64,000 nt of DNA. Origin: Massilia antarctica. Its GTDB lineage: Bacteria; Pseudomonadota; Gammaproteobacteria; Burkholderiales; Burkholderiaceae_D. Within the stretch, counting starts at the first letter, position 1. Each line of letters begins with the position of its first letter. The notes beneath the pieces are model-generated. The model was given only the letters and a program-made list of their open reading frames with translations, ran no database searches and was not told the origin of the DNA. The position numbers and the translations under genes are program-made. Shown here in pieces: positions 1 through 9,745 of this stretch. The stretch is taken from positions 2,728,001-2,792,000 of the forward strand of contig NZ_CP065053.1 of NCBI RefSeq assembly GCF_015689335.1, read 5' to 3'.

Positions 1-817
1 CTCTTTCCTTCTTGTGGCGCAAAAGGTGGCAGAAATTGTGCACATCCATCGGATGCAGATCGAGCCTGCGCGCCGGCAGGTTCATTGCGCTGCTTACTTG
101 CAGAAAGCCGCGCACCCAGGTTTCGGGCACGTCGATCTTCTCTTCCTTGAACGATGGATCGCCAGCGGTAGCGACCTGGAAGCCGCTCGGATCGATCGCC
201 AGTTGGGTCGTTTTATAGTCGCGGATCTTCTGGAATTCGCCGTACAACCCTTCGGAGTAGTCGACATTGGTGGTGCCGCAGGCGAAGTCGCCCACGCGGT
301 CGAACACATTGTGACTGCAACTGAGCGAGGCGTAACTCGATTCGTCGCGGCTGAAGCACTCGAAGAACACGCGGTCGGGGTGCACCGTGATCACCGGGTC
401 GAGCACCACCCAGGTGTCGAAATTGGCCTTGTATATATAGTCGAAGTATTTGGCCTGGGCCGCGGCGAAAGGCTTGAGGATGATGCTCTTTTGCGCCCGC
501 AGGGCCTTGAGCTCCTCGCTCAATGGCGCCATGCGCGCGCGCAGGTCCGCATTGCGGTCGATCAGTTCCGCCAGCGCCGGGTCTTCGTTCTGGGCGCGCC
601 ATGCCAGGTAGGCGGTTTTGTCTGGCGCCTGGTAGCGCTGGTCGGCCACCACCACGTCGTGCAGCGCGGAGATGGCTTCGCGGAAGGGAATGTGCTTGTT
701 CAGCTGGGCGACGAAATGGGTCGGCGGGCGCAGGGTGTCGGGCGCGAAGCGCATCTCGGTGCTTGAGGCGCTGTTGCTGACGGTGCTGGAGCCGTAGTAG
801 CGGTATTCGAATTTCAT
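1..817 (-). CDS. Hypothetical coiled-coil protein, C-terminus cut by window edge
   Basis: Reading leftward from the ATG at 817, the frame is open to the window edge, giving at least 272 residues with no stop seen. The protein begins MKFEYRYYGSSTVSNSASS. It has a charged helical stretch at about residues 75-110 (rich in Glu, Arg, Leu and Ala, likely a short coiled coil), then a mixed region containing FDTWVVLDPVITVHPDRVFF and several Cys residues. There is no signal peptide or membrane segment. The start overlaps the stop of the WGR/HEAT gene (ATGA at 814-817), so the two are translationally coupled and probably work together. I do not recognise the family and assign no function. Overlapping frames in both directions at this place look like GC-driven shadows; this frame is preferred for its balanced composition and the overlap. 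Confidence 0.75.
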   Translation of the reverse strand, partial: MKFEYRYYGSSTVSNSASSTEMRFAPDTLRPPTHFVAQLNKHIPFREAISALHDVVVADQRYQAPDKTAYLAWRAQNEDPALAELIDRNADLRARMAPLSEELKALRAQKSIILKPFAAAQAKYFDYIYKANFDTWVVLDPVITVHPDRVFFECFSRDESSYASLSCSHNVFDRVGDFACGTTNVDYSEGLYGEFQKIRDYKTTQLAIDPSGFQVATAGDPSFKEEKIDVPETWVRGFLQVSSAMNLPARRLDLHPMDVHNFCHLLRHKKER

Positions 818-3800
818 TGTGGCCCCCGCAGGTTCGCGTGCGCACGCGGCGGCTCGATCGTCATCACCGCCGGCAGCGCCGGAAAGCGCTCCTGGATCGC
901 GCGCAATCCCTCGATGTACTGCGCCTTGTCGGCGATGGCGACGGTGAGCACCTGGCGCGCGAACAGGCGCGCGACAAAAGCGGCAATCGCCTCCGATGCC
1001 TGTGCCTGCGCGCGCAGGAAGTCGAGCACGCGGTTCTTGACCACCCGGCCGCGGTTGACCTGTGACAGCACGTTCAAAAAGTACGGTTCGAGGCGTTCCA
1101 GCTTGGACAGGTCGCCGGCGCTTGCGCTGGCGAGCCAGCCGCTGACGAACAGCTGCATGTTGGCGGACGGATGCTGGCTAAGTTTGAGCATGTATTCGGT
1201 GACGTCGGCGACGTCGAAATGGGTCGTGAGCATGGTGCGCCCGAAGCGCTGGACCTCGGGATCGAGGTGGTCGCACAGGCTTACCAGCAGGGACGGATTC
1301 CAGTCTTCGCTGCCGCATTGCTTGCTGAAGAACTCGCGCGCGAAAGCGCGAGTATCGTCCCACGTGCTGTCGAGCAGGCGCAGCGCCGCTTCCATCTGGG
1401 TGCGCACCAGGGCTGCGTGTTCGGTAAAGGCCGCGCAGGCCCAGCGCCGCACGCTGGCGTTTTCGTTATGGCCGAACTGCGCCCACTCGGCCACGCTGAA
1501 CTGCGTGTTGGCGAAGCGCGGCAGCATCTGGGCACCGAGCAGTTGCGCGCCCTTGCTGCGCGCGGCCAACAGGCGCACCAGCAGCGCGCGGTCGAGGTGG
1601 TCGGCGCCCGAATTGAGCGGTCCGAGGATCCATGCGATCAGGTCCGCATGCACGCCGTCCGCCGGTTCGCTGTGGAAAAGGGTATCGAGCAGCAAAGGCA
1701 GCAGGGTGGCGCGGAACGTGGCGTCGCCTGGCGCGATGCGCTGCAAGGCGCCGTCGATGGCGCGCCGCACGTCCGCATCCGGGTGGGTGCAGAACACGGC
1801 GAACAGCAAGGCTTGACTCGCGAGCATGTGCTCCGGCAGTGCGCTGAACAGCTTGATGCCGACCGCGCGCACACCAGCATCCGCTTCCTGCAGCAGCGCC
1901 GCCAGGGTAGCCGGCGGAATGGCGCCCGCCGGCTCGGCGTGGCGCAGCAGCCATTCGCCGGCGGCGATGCGCACGCTGGCAAGCCGGTGCGAGAGCAGGG
2001 CAAGCAGGCGCGCATACGGCGCAAGCGCAGCGGCCGCGCGCAGGGGGCGGTCGAGCAGCCATACCAGGTCGGCGGCGATGGCGGGGACCACCATCTCGGC
2101 CTGATCAAGGTCGCCGCAGTTGTCCAGCCAATCGAGCAGCAGCAGGACGATGGCGTCGGCCTGGCCGGGCAGGGCCAGCGCGCACTGGCACAGCATGCGG
2201 CCGTGGCGGCGCACCGCTTCATCGGGCGAGCAGGCCAGGGTGGCGACCAGCAGCGCGTCGGCGCAGTAGTGGTCGGGGGCGCGGCTGATGCATTCCAGCG
2301 CGAAGGTACGCGCTTCCGGCAGGCTTGATTGCAGCAGCAACAGCAGCCAGCGGGTATCGGGCACGCCGTCGGCAAAGCGCTGGCGGCACAGCTGGAAGGC
2401 GAAGCTGGCGGTCGGGCTGTAAGGGCTGCGCAGGAGCGCGCCCAGGTCGTCGAGCGCGATGCGGTCGCAAAAGGCGGTGTTGTCGATCAGGGCGCGCGCT
2501 GCAAAGGCGTGCACGCCCTCGCAGCGGCTGCGCTGCATCAGCCAGAGCAGGGCGGCGGGACGCGCATCCCACAGCGCGGGAAACGCTTCTTCGCGTCCGT
2601 TGGCGGGCACGATCGGGCCTACCTGGAACCAGCTGCTGCCGCTGCGGTTGCCGGTCCAGGCGCCATGGCTGCGCAGCAGGCGGTTGAACATGGTCCAGTG
2701 GCTGTAGGTGTCGTAGCTGCGGTTGGCGCGCATGAAGTAGCGGCCTTCGCGCGTGTAGGGCTGGCCGGCGTCGGCATCATCCATCGCCATCAGGGTGCCG
2801 AGCGCCATCGTGACGAAGGCCGGGTCGCCGTCCTGGGCGAGACGGCGCAAGGTGCGCCAGCCGCGCAGGCGCAGGTAGGCGCGCGTGCGCGTGCTGTACG
2901 CCACGGTGCTGTCGGGGCGCGCCGCCATTTCCGCGTACGGCACCCATTTGCGCTCGATGCGCACATAGGTGCTGGAGGTCTGCGCCGCGGTGGTGTCGAA
3001 GCGCTGCTGCAAAAGGCCAAACAGCTCGCCGTCGTCGCGCATCTCGGCGGCCTTGTACAGATGCCGCACGGCGCGGAAGGTGCCCGCGCGCAGGGGCAAC
3101 TGGCGCAGCTGTGCCAGCAGGATGCTGCGCGCCAGCGGGTCGGCCAGCGCTACCTGGTCGAGCTGTTCGAGCCAGTCCGACAGCGACAGCGCAGTCCATT
3201 GATCCGGGTGCGCGCACAACTGTGCAATCGCTTCCTCGTCGCGCGCGGCCCAGGCTTCGCGCAGGCGCGCCGGCCAGTCGCCCGTCAACTGCGCGGCGTG
3301 CCGGGCCAGCGCCGCTTCCCCGGCCAGTTGCAGCCACGCCTGCCGGGCGATGCGGCGCACTGCATCGGAGCTGCCGCGTGCGGTCAGTTCGAGCATGGCC
3401 TGGGTCGCGCCGGTGTCGCCACAACGGCCGATGGCCCAGGCCAGGCAGTAATCGAGTGCGGAAGTGCCGCGCCCGATCAGGCCGACCATCAGCGGCACCG
3501 CGGCGGCCAGCCGGCGTTCGCCGATGCGCCATACGGTGCGGGTACGCTGCTGGTCCTTCAGGCGCCGCCAGACGCCGGCGTCCAGCCGTCCAAGCAGCAC
3601 GGCGTCGGCCGCGCGCCGTTCTGGTGTCGCCGGCGCGGGTGGCGCGGCATCGTCCGGGCGCGCCGGCGGCAGGGCTGCCGCGTCGGTGAAGCCCTGGGCC
3701 TGGCGTTCGGCCAGCAGTTGATTAAAGAGGCGTTCCGCCACGGGCAGGCCGACCGGCAGCGGCGTGCGCGTCGCCTCGCGCCACTCGTCGCCCTTGCGGC

Positions 3801-3921
3801 CCTGGCGCACGTTGACGAGGTAGCGGTCATCGCCGTCGGGCAGTGCGCACAGGTCGACTTCGCACTCGACCACGCTGTGTTTTTGCCTGCGTACCAGGCG
3901 GGTTGTACGAATCAGTCTCAC
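814..3921 (-). CDS. WGR-domain, HEAT-repeat protein
   Basis: About 1035 residues. The N-terminal 80 residues resemble a WGR domain (start RLIRTTRLVRRQKHSVVE, then YLVNVRQGRKGDEWRE in the place of the Trp-Gly-Arg signature). WGR domains occur in PARPs and bacterial MolR-type proteins and are linked to nucleic acid binding. A Pro/Ala-rich linker follows, then from about residue 110 to the end leucine/alanine-rich helical repeats of HEAT type, a protein-binding solenoid. The frame is open far upstream into the kinase gene. The GTG at 3921 is chosen because the WGR core begins there; no strong ribosome binding site is visible, so the start is uncertain. It lies 74 bp downstream of the histidine kinase and overlaps the next gene by four bases, consistent with one operon. 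The biochemical role is unknown. Confidence 0.8.
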   Translation of the reverse strand: MRLIRTTRLVRRQKHSVVECEVDLCALPDGDDRYLVNVRQGRKGDEWREATRTPLPVGLPVAERLFNQLLAERQAQGFTDAAALPPARPDDAAPPAPATPERRAADAVLLGRLDAGVWRRLKDQQRTRTVWRIGERRLAAAVPLMVGLIGRGTSALDYCLAWAIGRCGDTGATQAMLELTARGSSDAVRRIARQAWLQLAGEAALARHAAQLTGDWPARLREAWAARDEEAIAQLCAHPDQWTALSLSDWLEQLDQVALADPLARSILLAQLRQLPLRAGTFRAVRHLYKAAEMRDDGELFGLLQQRFDTTAAQTSSTYVRIERKWVPYAEMAARPDSTVAYSTRTRAYLRLRGWRTLRRLAQDGDPAFVTMALGTLMAMDDADAGQPYTREGRYFMRANRSYDTYSHWTMFNRLLRSHGAWTGNRSGSSWFQVGPIVPANGREEAFPALWDARPAALLWLMQRSRCEGVHAFAARALIDNTAFCDRIALDDLGALLRSPYSPTASFAFQLCRQRFADGVPDTRWLLLLLQSSLPEARTFALECISRAPDHYCADALLVATLACSPDEAVRRHGRMLCQCALALPGQADAIVLLLLDWLDNCGDLDQAEMVVPAIAADLVWLLDRPLRAAAALAPYARLLALLSHRLASVRIAAGEWLLRHAEPAGAIPPATLAALLQEADAGVRAVGIKLFSALPEHMLASQALLFAVFCTHPDADVRRAIDGALQRIAPGDATFRATLLPLLLDTLFHSEPADGVHADLIAWILGPLNSGADHLDRALLVRLLAARSKGAQLLGAQMLPRFANTQFSVAEWAQFGHNENASVRRWACAAFTEHAALVRTQMEAALRLLDSTWDDTRAFAREFFSKQCGSEDWNPSLLVSLCDHLDPEVQRFGRTMLTTHFDVADVTEYMLKLSQHPSANMQLFVSGWLASASAGDLSKLERLEPYFLNVLSQVNRGRVVKNRVLDFLRAQAQASEAIAAFVARLFARQVLTVAIADKAQYIEGLRAIQERFPALPAVMTIEPPRAHANLRGPQ

Positions 3922-3995
3922 CGCGTCTGCCCATAATTGAATAGAGATGAATAGTAACCCGGGGCAGAACTGCTTGTAAATCAGGCAATGAAAAT

Positions 3996-6098
3996 CTAGG
4001 CGGCGCCGCGCTGCAAGGTGAGCACGAAGGCGACGCCGTCGTCGAGGTTTCTGGCGACGATGGTGCCGCCCATCTTCGCCATGTAGGTCCGGGCCACGAA
4101 CAGGCCTTGGCCGCGGTTGCCGTGCGCGCCGGCTTCCTCCTGGTCCGATACGCCGTATTCGAAAATGGTGCCGATGACATCGGCGGCGATGGTCGGGCCG
4201 CGGTTGGCGATGGTGACGCCGGCACTCGTTTCGCTCGTGTCGAGTGTGATGTCGATGCTGGTGCCGGGCAGGCGGTAGCGCTGGGCGTTGACCAGCACAT
4301 GGGTGACCACGTCTTCCAGCGAATATTCGTCGGCCCGAACCAGCACCGCCTGCGGTGCGCCGTGAAAGACCACGTCGGTGATCCCGGCGCAGGGAGCGTT
4401 GGCCGCCACGTTGCGCAAAAAGGCAGTCAGATCGACTTCGGTCACTTGCAGCACGGTGGACTGGAATGCTTCGCTCGGCGAGGCGCGTCCGTACAGCACG
4501 CGGATCGCCTGCTGCATGCGCAGCACGTAGCGCGCACTCTGGTTGCCGTCGCCCCCTTCGGTGCCGTGCAGGGCGATGAGCGATTGCAGCGGCGACATGA
4601 TCTCGTGGCCGACCGCATGCCACATGTCACGCTCCTGTTCCGCGCGGATGGCTTCGCGCTCGACATCCTCGCGCACGCGGCGCAGCAGGTCGTGCAGGCA
4701 GGTGGCCAGCACGCCCAGTTCATCTTCCCCGCGCAGGTCCGACAGGTCCGGCTGCGAGGCGTCGCCGCGCTCCTTGACGGTGCGCGCCACCGAATCGGCG
4801 CGCTCGATCAGTTCCTTGATGCGGCTGATGATGCCGATCTCGATCGCCAGCCACGCCAGCATCAGCGCCAGCAGCATGGCGCCGACGAACCAGGCCATGC
4901 GGCTGGCCACCACGCTCAGGCTCTGGCTGACGCTGCGCACGTCGCCGGCCAGCACCAGGTCGTAGCTGCCCAGCGGCGTGGCGATGCGGTGGGTCGCGGT
5001 CAGCGGCGTGTCGTAGGTGTCGACCGGCAGGCGCCGGATCAGGGCCGTGAGGAAGTGCTGCGACGCGTCTTCGGTGCCGCTGGCGCCGGCCAGCTTGACC
5101 AGCGCGGGTGTCGTGGCCGCGCCGGCGGAGCCGACTTTTTCGATGCGCAGTGTTTCGCCCGGCAGCAGCATGGGCGCCAGGTCGGCCAGCGAGAAGCCGC
5201 TCGCCGCGCCGGTCTGGTCGCTGTCGAGCACCACCGCATTTTCGCCGGGGGCGAGCAGCACCACGCTGACGCGGATTTGGTCGAGATCGGCCGGCGGCCA
5301 CACGCGGCGGGCACTGTCGTCTCCGAACAGGTCTTCCTGCAGCACGCTGACCGGCAGGCGCACCGAAAAGAAGGCGTTGCGCGGGCAGGTGGCCGGATTG
5401 GCGCCGGCGGCGGGCGCGTTGCACTGGGCGTTCTGCCACATCCAGCCGCGGAAGTCCTTCACGGGGCGGGTGTGCTTGCGGCCTTCGTCGGCCGCGTTAA
5501 AGCCGGTCAGCCGTCCGCGCAGGGGCGCGTACGGGCCGCCCGGCTGGCGCGGCTCTTCCTCGAACGGGGCGACCCACTGGTAGGTGCGCCCGCGCAGCGA
5601 TACCTTGATGCGCACCCGGTGCGACTGGTTCAGCACTTCGTCGCCGCTGCGGTGCGAGACCAGACGCGCCAGGTCGACGCTGCCGGCCACGTAGATGAAG
5701 CCCCCGGCCCAGGGATTGTTGCCAATGGCCGCGCACAGGCTGGCGCTGGGGCCGAACTGGCGCATGCAGCCCGACATGGCCACGGCTTGCTGCACCTTTT
5801 GCTGGTCGTCGAAATCGAGCGCGGGAAATGGCAACAGCAGCGGGCGCAGGCCAGGCGCGGATGCACCGGCCAACGGTGGATTGAGCAGCGCAAGCTGCCC
5901 CGCCGGATGGCGCAGGGTGGCGCTGATCTGCTCCCCGGTCTTGCGGAAACTGGCCTGGTAACTGGTGTAACTGAGCTGCTTTTCCTGCTGCAGCACCGAA
6001 ACCGCCAGGCCGAGGGTCGCGAGGGCCAGCAGCAGGAAAGCCGCGCGCAGCAGGATGCGCAGGCGGTAGGGCGCGAACCAGCGCCGCTGCGGTGCCAT
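3996..6098 (-). CDS. Membrane sensor histidine kinase
   Basis: 700 residues. There is one membrane helix near residues 15-35, a large predicted periplasmic sensor region of about 350 residues, and a second helix near 405-430 (WFVGAMLLALMLAWLAIEIG). A HAMP-like linker follows, then a DHp domain with the phospho-acceptor His498 in HAVGHEIMSPLQSL. The C-terminal HATPase_c domain has an N-box (EDVVTHVLVNAQRY) and G-box (GNRGQGLFVART). It should autophosphorylate and pass phosphate to the response regulator encoded immediately before it: the regulator's TAA directly abuts this ATG (TAAATG at 6096-6101 on the minus strand). The sensor domain family was not recognised, so the stimulus is unknown. 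Downstream lies the WGR/HEAT gene in the same direction, suggesting the kinase and that protein share a transcript. Confidence 0.9.
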   Translation of the reverse strand: MAPQRRWFAPYRLRILLRAAFLLLALATLGLAVSVLQQEKQLSYTSYQASFRKTGEQISATLRHPAGQLALLNPPLAGASAPGLRPLLLPFPALDFDDQQKVQQAVAMSGCMRQFGPSASLCAAIGNNPWAGGFIYVAGSVDLARLVSHRSGDEVLNQSHRVRIKVSLRGRTYQWVAPFEEEPRQPGGPYAPLRGRLTGFNAADEGRKHTRPVKDFRGWMWQNAQCNAPAAGANPATCPRNAFFSVRLPVSVLQEDLFGDDSARRVWPPADLDQIRVSVVLLAPGENAVVLDSDQTGAASGFSLADLAPMLLPGETLRIEKVGSAGAATTPALVKLAGASGTEDASQHFLTALIRRLPVDTYDTPLTATHRIATPLGSYDLVLAGDVRSVSQSLSVVASRMAWFVGAMLLALMLAWLAIEIGIISRIKELIERADSVARTVKERGDASQPDLSDLRGEDELGVLATCLHDLLRRVREDVEREAIRAEQERDMWHAVGHEIMSPLQSLIALHGTEGGDGNQSARYVLRMQQAIRVLYGRASPSEAFQSTVLQVTEVDLTAFLRNVAANAPCAGITDVVFHGAPQAVLVRADEYSLEDVVTHVLVNAQRYRLPGTSIDITLDTSETSAGVTIANRGPTIAADVIGTIFEYGVSDQEEAGAHGNRGQGLFVARTYMAKMGGTIVARNLDDGVAFVLTLQRGAA

Positions 6099-6779
6099 TT
6101 AATCGGCCCAGCGAAAACCGCGCATCGGCACGTTCTCGATGCACTCGAAGGCCGGATCGATCTCGCGGAAGGCGTCGCGGATGGTGCTCACGTGCTTGCG
6201 GATGTTGTCGCGGTTGCGGCCACTCTTGACCACCTCGTACAACTCCTCGTACGACACGACCTGGCCGCGGCGCGCGAACAGGGCCGCCAGGATGCGCTGC
6301 GCCGTCAGCGGCAGGTTGATGCGCTGGCCGCGCCAGGTGGGCGAGCGCTGGCGCAGCGGGTCCATGGCCAGTTCGTCGGCGTCCAGGGCCGGCTTGTCGC
6401 GCTCCTTTACCGCGCGCAGGATCTCCAGGAAGGTATCGGTGAAGTCGGCTTCCTCGAAGGTGGCTTTTTGCAGATAGTCCCAGGCGTCGAGCGCCTTCAT
6501 GATGCTGCGGTAGATAGTGGCCGGCATGGCCGATACCACCAGCACCGGCGTCGCCTGCTTCTTGTTGATGGCGTTGATGATCGCTACGCCCGCATGGCGC
6601 TCGCGTCCCAGTTCGATGTCGAGCACCACCAGGTCGTAGCGCTCGCGCGCGATCGCCGCCTCGGCCTCGTCGCGGTTGAACCACTGGTCGACGACGATGC
6701 CCGGCTTGGCCGCCTCGATCCAGCTGCGCAGCTGGTTACTGGTCGGGAGGTCGTCCTCGATGACGGCCACTCTGGGCAT
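6099..6779 (-). CDS. OmpR-type response regulator
   Basis: 226 residues. The N-terminal receiver domain starts MPRVAVIEDDLPTSNQ with the acidic pocket ED near residue 8, the likely phospho-acceptor Asp54 in DLVVLDIELG, and a Ser-containing switch segment (TPVLVVSAMPAT). The C-terminal winged-helix domain (about residues 140-226, ending RNRDNIRKHVSTIRDAFREI then MRGFRWAD) is of the Trans_reg_C kind that binds DNA. The ATG at 6779 is chosen because an AGGAGC ribosome binding site sits just upstream and the receiver fold starts there; the frame is open much further upstream but that part is antisense to the SPFH gene. It pairs with the adjoining histidine kinase. The dyads at 6821-6866 upstream are candidate targets for it. 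Confidence 0.92.
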   Translation of the reverse strand: MPRVAVIEDDLPTSNQLRSWIEAAKPGIVVDQWFNRDEAEAAIARERYDLVVLDIELGRERHAGVAIINAINKKQATPVLVVSAMPATIYRSIMKALDAWDYLQKATFEEADFTDTFLEILRAVKERDKPALDADELAMDPLRQRSPTWRGQRINLPLTAQRILAALFARRGQVVSYEELYEVVKSGRNRDNIRKHVSTIRDAFREIDPAFECIENVPMRGFRWAD

Positions 6780-6820
6780 GGGTTGCTCCTGCTGATTGGT
6801 GAGGGTGCCAGTATCCACGC

Positions 6821-6866
6821 TTTCGGCCGAAAAGTCATACGGGGCCTGTGAGCTTTTCTTCACAGG
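6821..6866. promoter_or_regulatory. Two dyads in a divergent intergenic region
   Basis: Two inverted repeats are visible. TTTCGGCCGAAA at 6821-6832 is a perfect 12-bp palindrome. CCTGTGA at 6845-6851 and TCACAGG at 6860-6866 are perfect 7-base arms separated by 8 bases. They lie between the response regulator start (6779) and the SPFH gene start (6996), which are transcribed away from each other. Such dyads can be operators for the neighbouring regulator, or the second could form a small hairpin. No binding-site consensus was matched, so the role is inference. Confidence 0.4.
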
Positions 6867-6995
6867 GCGCTGCGAAAGCTCCGCCCGGTGAGGGTTCTGG
6901 CCCGGGGCACGGATTGATACTTCCACCCTGTGGCGCGCACCATGCGTTTCAGGGTCATGCGGGTGCAGGACCGGCAAACTGAAAAGGTGAGGCAA

Positions 6996-8258
6996 ATGTC
7001 CGATCGGATCAAAAAGGGTGTGTTGGCGGTGCGTGCGGTGCTGGCGAAGGGCGTGGCGGGCTTCGGCGCGGTGGCGCGTTCCGGCGCGGGCGTGATGCCG
7101 CGCCCGGGCCTGCGCAGCGTGCTGGCGCTGTGCGCCATCGGCGGCGCCGGATACCTGCTGGTGAAGCATCCTCCGGTAGCCAAGATTGAGCGCGGCCATG
7201 TCGGCGTCCGCCTCAACCAGTTGAGCGGCGCGGCCAGCGTGGTGCGCGACGGTACCGTGATGCTGATACCCGGTGTGCATGAATTGCGCCAGTTGCCGGT
7301 GCTGGACCAGATCTACAAGCCGGCCGGTCGCGGCGAGCAGCCTTACCAGTCGGTCGAAGGGCTGGCGCTGGGCGTGGACCTGAGCGTGCGTTATGCGATC
7401 GACCCGGCCAAGCTGGTCGCGGTGGCGCAAACCCTGCCGGACGATATCAGCAGCGCCGTGATCGACCCGGCGGTGCAGGGCGTGATCTATAAAGTAGTCA
7501 CGCGCTACACCGTGCGCGAGATTTTTTCCAGCAAGCGCGCCGAAATCGCTCAGGTGATCGAGGCCGAACTCAAGCCCAAGCTGGCCGCGGACGGCATCTT
7601 GCTGCGCAATGTCACGATCGGCAAGATCACGCTGCCGCGCGAGTACATGGCCGGCATGGAAACCTTGCTGGCCGAGGAACTGCAGACCGAGAAGATGCGC
7701 TACACGCTCGAACTGAAGGAAAAGCAGGTCAAGCAGACTGCGCTCGAAGCCGATGCCGACAAGATCAAGCGTGAGAAGGCGGCGGAAGCGGCCGGCAACG
7801 AGCAGATTATCGCCGCCAGGGCGCAGGAACAGGCCATGGCGCACGTGTTGCCGTTCAAGCAGAAGCAGATCGAGCAGCGCAGGCTGGAAGCGGAGGCCGA
7901 AAAGACTTCGCGCATCAAGACGTCCGAAGGCGCGGCCCAGGCGCGCGTGATCGAAGCGACCGGCGAAGCCGACTCGCGCCGCAAGCTGGCCGACGCCGAA
8001 GCGTACCGCCAGGACGTGGTCGGCAAGGTCAACACCGCGCAGATGGAACGCGACGGCGCCGTCATCACCCGCCACCCGCTGCTGATCCAGAAAACCATGG
8101 CCGACAAGCTGTCCGACAAGGTCTCGGTAATCATCGCCGCGCCGCCGACCGACGGCGGCTTTATCGGCGCCGCGCTGCTGGGCCAGGGCAAGGGCACGCC
8201 GGCACCCGCCGCCACGGCAGCCGATCCCGCCGCCGATACCGCAGCAGAGGAACAATAA
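6996..8258 (+). CDS. SPFH/prohibitin-like membrane protein
   Basis: 420 residues. A membrane helix near residues 30-50 ([18 protein letters not shown]) is followed by a prohibitin/SPFH-type domain to about residue 225 ([54 protein letters not shown]). A long Glu/Lys/Ala-rich coiled coil (about 225-350) and an Ala/Pro-rich tail complete it. Proteins of this family form large membrane-bound oligomers that organise membranes and partner proteases. The ATG at 6996 is chosen over the in-frame ATG at 6930 because GGTGAGG lies just before it and the hydrophobic helix then sits near the N-terminus. The following gene starts two bases after this stop, so the pair is an operon. It is divergent from the two-component genes. 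Confidence 0.88.
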   Translation: MSDRIKKGVLAVRAVLAKGVAGFGAVARSGAGVMPRPGLRSVLALCAIGGAGYLLVKHPPVAKIERGHVGVRLNQLSGAASVVRDGTVMLIPGVHELRQLPVLDQIYKPAGRGEQPYQSVEGLALGVDLSVRYAIDPAKLVAVAQTLPDDISSAVIDPAVQGVIYKVVTRYTVREIFSSKRAEIAQVIEAELKPKLAADGILLRNVTIGKITLPREYMAGMETLLAEELQTEKMRYTLELKEKQVKQTALEADADKIKREKAAEAAGNEQIIAARAQEQAMAHVLPFKQKQIEQRRLEAEAEKTSRIKTSEGAAQARVIEATGEADSRRKLADAEAYRQDVVGKVNTAQMERDGAVITRHPLLIQKTMADKLSDKVSVIIAAPPTDGGFIGAALLGQGKGTPAPAATAADPAADTAAEEQ

Positions 8259-8260
8259 CC

Positions 8261-9673
8261 ATGCTCGCTACCTTGAGCGCCGCAGCCGCCATTGCCATCG
8301 TCACGCGCGACGAGATGCAGCTGCGCGCCGCGCCGCGCGATTCGGCCCCCTCCCAGGCCGTGCTGTGGCAGGGCGACAGCCTTGAAATCCGCGGCGTCAA
8401 GATGGAGTACCTGCAGGTCTACGATCACCGGCGCGAGCGGGCCGGCTATGTGCGCATGGCCCAGGTGCGCCAGATCGATCTGGCCCCGGCGGCCGCGCCC
8501 GAACTGAAAGCCGTGGTGCGCTTCGTGCGCGACACGCCCGGCGCGGAGGCGCTCGGCATCGGTTACGCGGCCGCTTTTCTCAAGGCCGCGCCGGCGATCG
8601 CCATCGACGCGGAGGTGTTCGATGCCTTGGGCAGCATGGCCGAACGGCTGGCGCGGCGCGCATCGTCGCGGCTGGACAAGCGCAGCGAGGCGGTCGTGGC
8701 GGCGCACCTGGAAGTGGTCGCCAACTACGGCGTGATCATTCGCAGCTACGAGCGCGAAGGTGCGATTCAACTGTGCTACGACGGCGAGGCATTCCGGCGG
8801 GTGCTGGCGATGGCGTCGAGCCCGGCCCAGCGCGCCAGCGCGGCGCTGGGACTGACGCGCGACGAGTGCATCGATCCGGCGCTGCCGGTGGCGCAGCGTA
8901 ACGCGCTTGACCAGTGGCGTGCCGAGGTGCTCGACAAGGTGGACGTGAAGGACTTGCCCGAGCATGTGCGCAACCGCGTGTACACGCGGCGCGCGGCGGT
9001 GTGGTCCTCGATCGCCTTCGAGCTGGCGCGCAAGAACGCGGCGCCGGCGCAGGCGGCCAACCGCGCCATCCTGGAACTGGCCAGCGTGAACAAGGCCGAA
9101 CTGGCGGAGGAAGACCGTACTGCCTATGCCGAAGCGGCGGTGCGCGCGGGCAGTGTGCGCTGGGCGGCGGAAGCACCCGTGGCCGCGCCGGCGGGACTGA
9201 ACGTGGTGACGCGGCCCGGCCAGCCGGGCGAAACCTGCGTGCTGCTGGTCGACGCGCAGCACGACCAGCGCGCGCCGCTGGCCTCGCGCTGCACGTATGG
9301 CATCGTGTGGAATGCGTCGGCGCGCGCCAATGCGCAGGCCTATGCGCTGGCGCTGGCCGTGCAGCCGCTCGATGGCTGGCGCGAACTGTGGCTGTTTCAT
9401 CGGGGCGCGGGCGGCTGGCGCATCGATGTGCTGCCGCCGGCGCCGATCGAACCGACCTTGGGCTACGCCGAATTTGCCGGCTGGGTCCCCGGTTCGCCCA
9501 AGGTGCTGGTCGCGCGCGAGGCGAGGATCGAGGGGCGTATCAAGCGTGCGTTCGAGATTGTCGACATCGATAGCCTGGCGGTGGAGAAAAGCGCCGACCG
9601 GCCCGATGCGCTCAGCGGCTTCTACCGTTGGCAAGATCCTGCATGGAAACGCCAGACGCTCAGCCTGCGTTGA
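8261..9673 (+). CDS. SH3-like domain protein of unknown function
   Basis: 470 residues. The first 12 residues ([12 protein letters not shown]) are hydrophobic and could be a short export signal. Residues about 15-75 look like a bacterial SH3-type module ([48 protein letters not shown]). The middle is alpha-helical and Ala/Arg-rich; the C-terminal part is richer in beta-like segments ([20 protein letters not shown]). I do not recognise the whole family. It follows the SPFH gene with two bases between stop and start, so it is very likely co-expressed and may act at the same membrane assembly. The function is unknown. Confidence 0.8.
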   Translation: MLATLSAAAAIAIVTRDEMQLRAAPRDSAPSQAVLWQGDSLEIRGVKMEYLQVYDHRRERAGYVRMAQVRQIDLAPAAAPELKAVVRFVRDTPGAEALGIGYAAAFLKAAPAIAIDAEVFDALGSMAERLARRASSRLDKRSEAVVAAHLEVVANYGVIIRSYEREGAIQLCYDGEAFRRVLAMASSPAQRASAALGLTRDECIDPALPVAQRNALDQWRAEVLDKVDVKDLPEHVRNRVYTRRAAVWSSIAFELARKNAAPAQAANRAILELASVNKAELAEEDRTAYAEAAVRAGSVRWAAEAPVAAPAGLNVVTRPGQPGETCVLLVDAQHDQRAPLASRCTYGIVWNASARANAQAYALALAVQPLDGWRELWLFHRGAGGWRIDVLPPAPIEPTLGYAEFAGWVPGSPKVLVAREARIEGRIKRAFEIVDIDSLAVEKSADRPDALSGFYRWQDPAWKRQTLSLR

Positions 9674-9745
9674 ATCAATCTTGAACTTAAATGCCGCCGG
9701 CTGCTCCAATGAAGTGTACTCACTTGGTGGAGCGGAGGCGGCATC

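Noticed and set aside
14..766. Plus-strand 250-residue frame at the left edge
   Set aside because: The minus-strand frame from 817 has more natural composition and the ATGA overlap with the WGR/HEAT gene; the plus-strand frame has no upstream site or family.
4107..6851. A 914-residue open frame on the plus strand opposite the two-component genes
   Set aside because: It is His/Gln/Gly/Arg-rich with no domain, lies antisense to a clear histidine kinase and response regulator, and is a GC-driven shadow.
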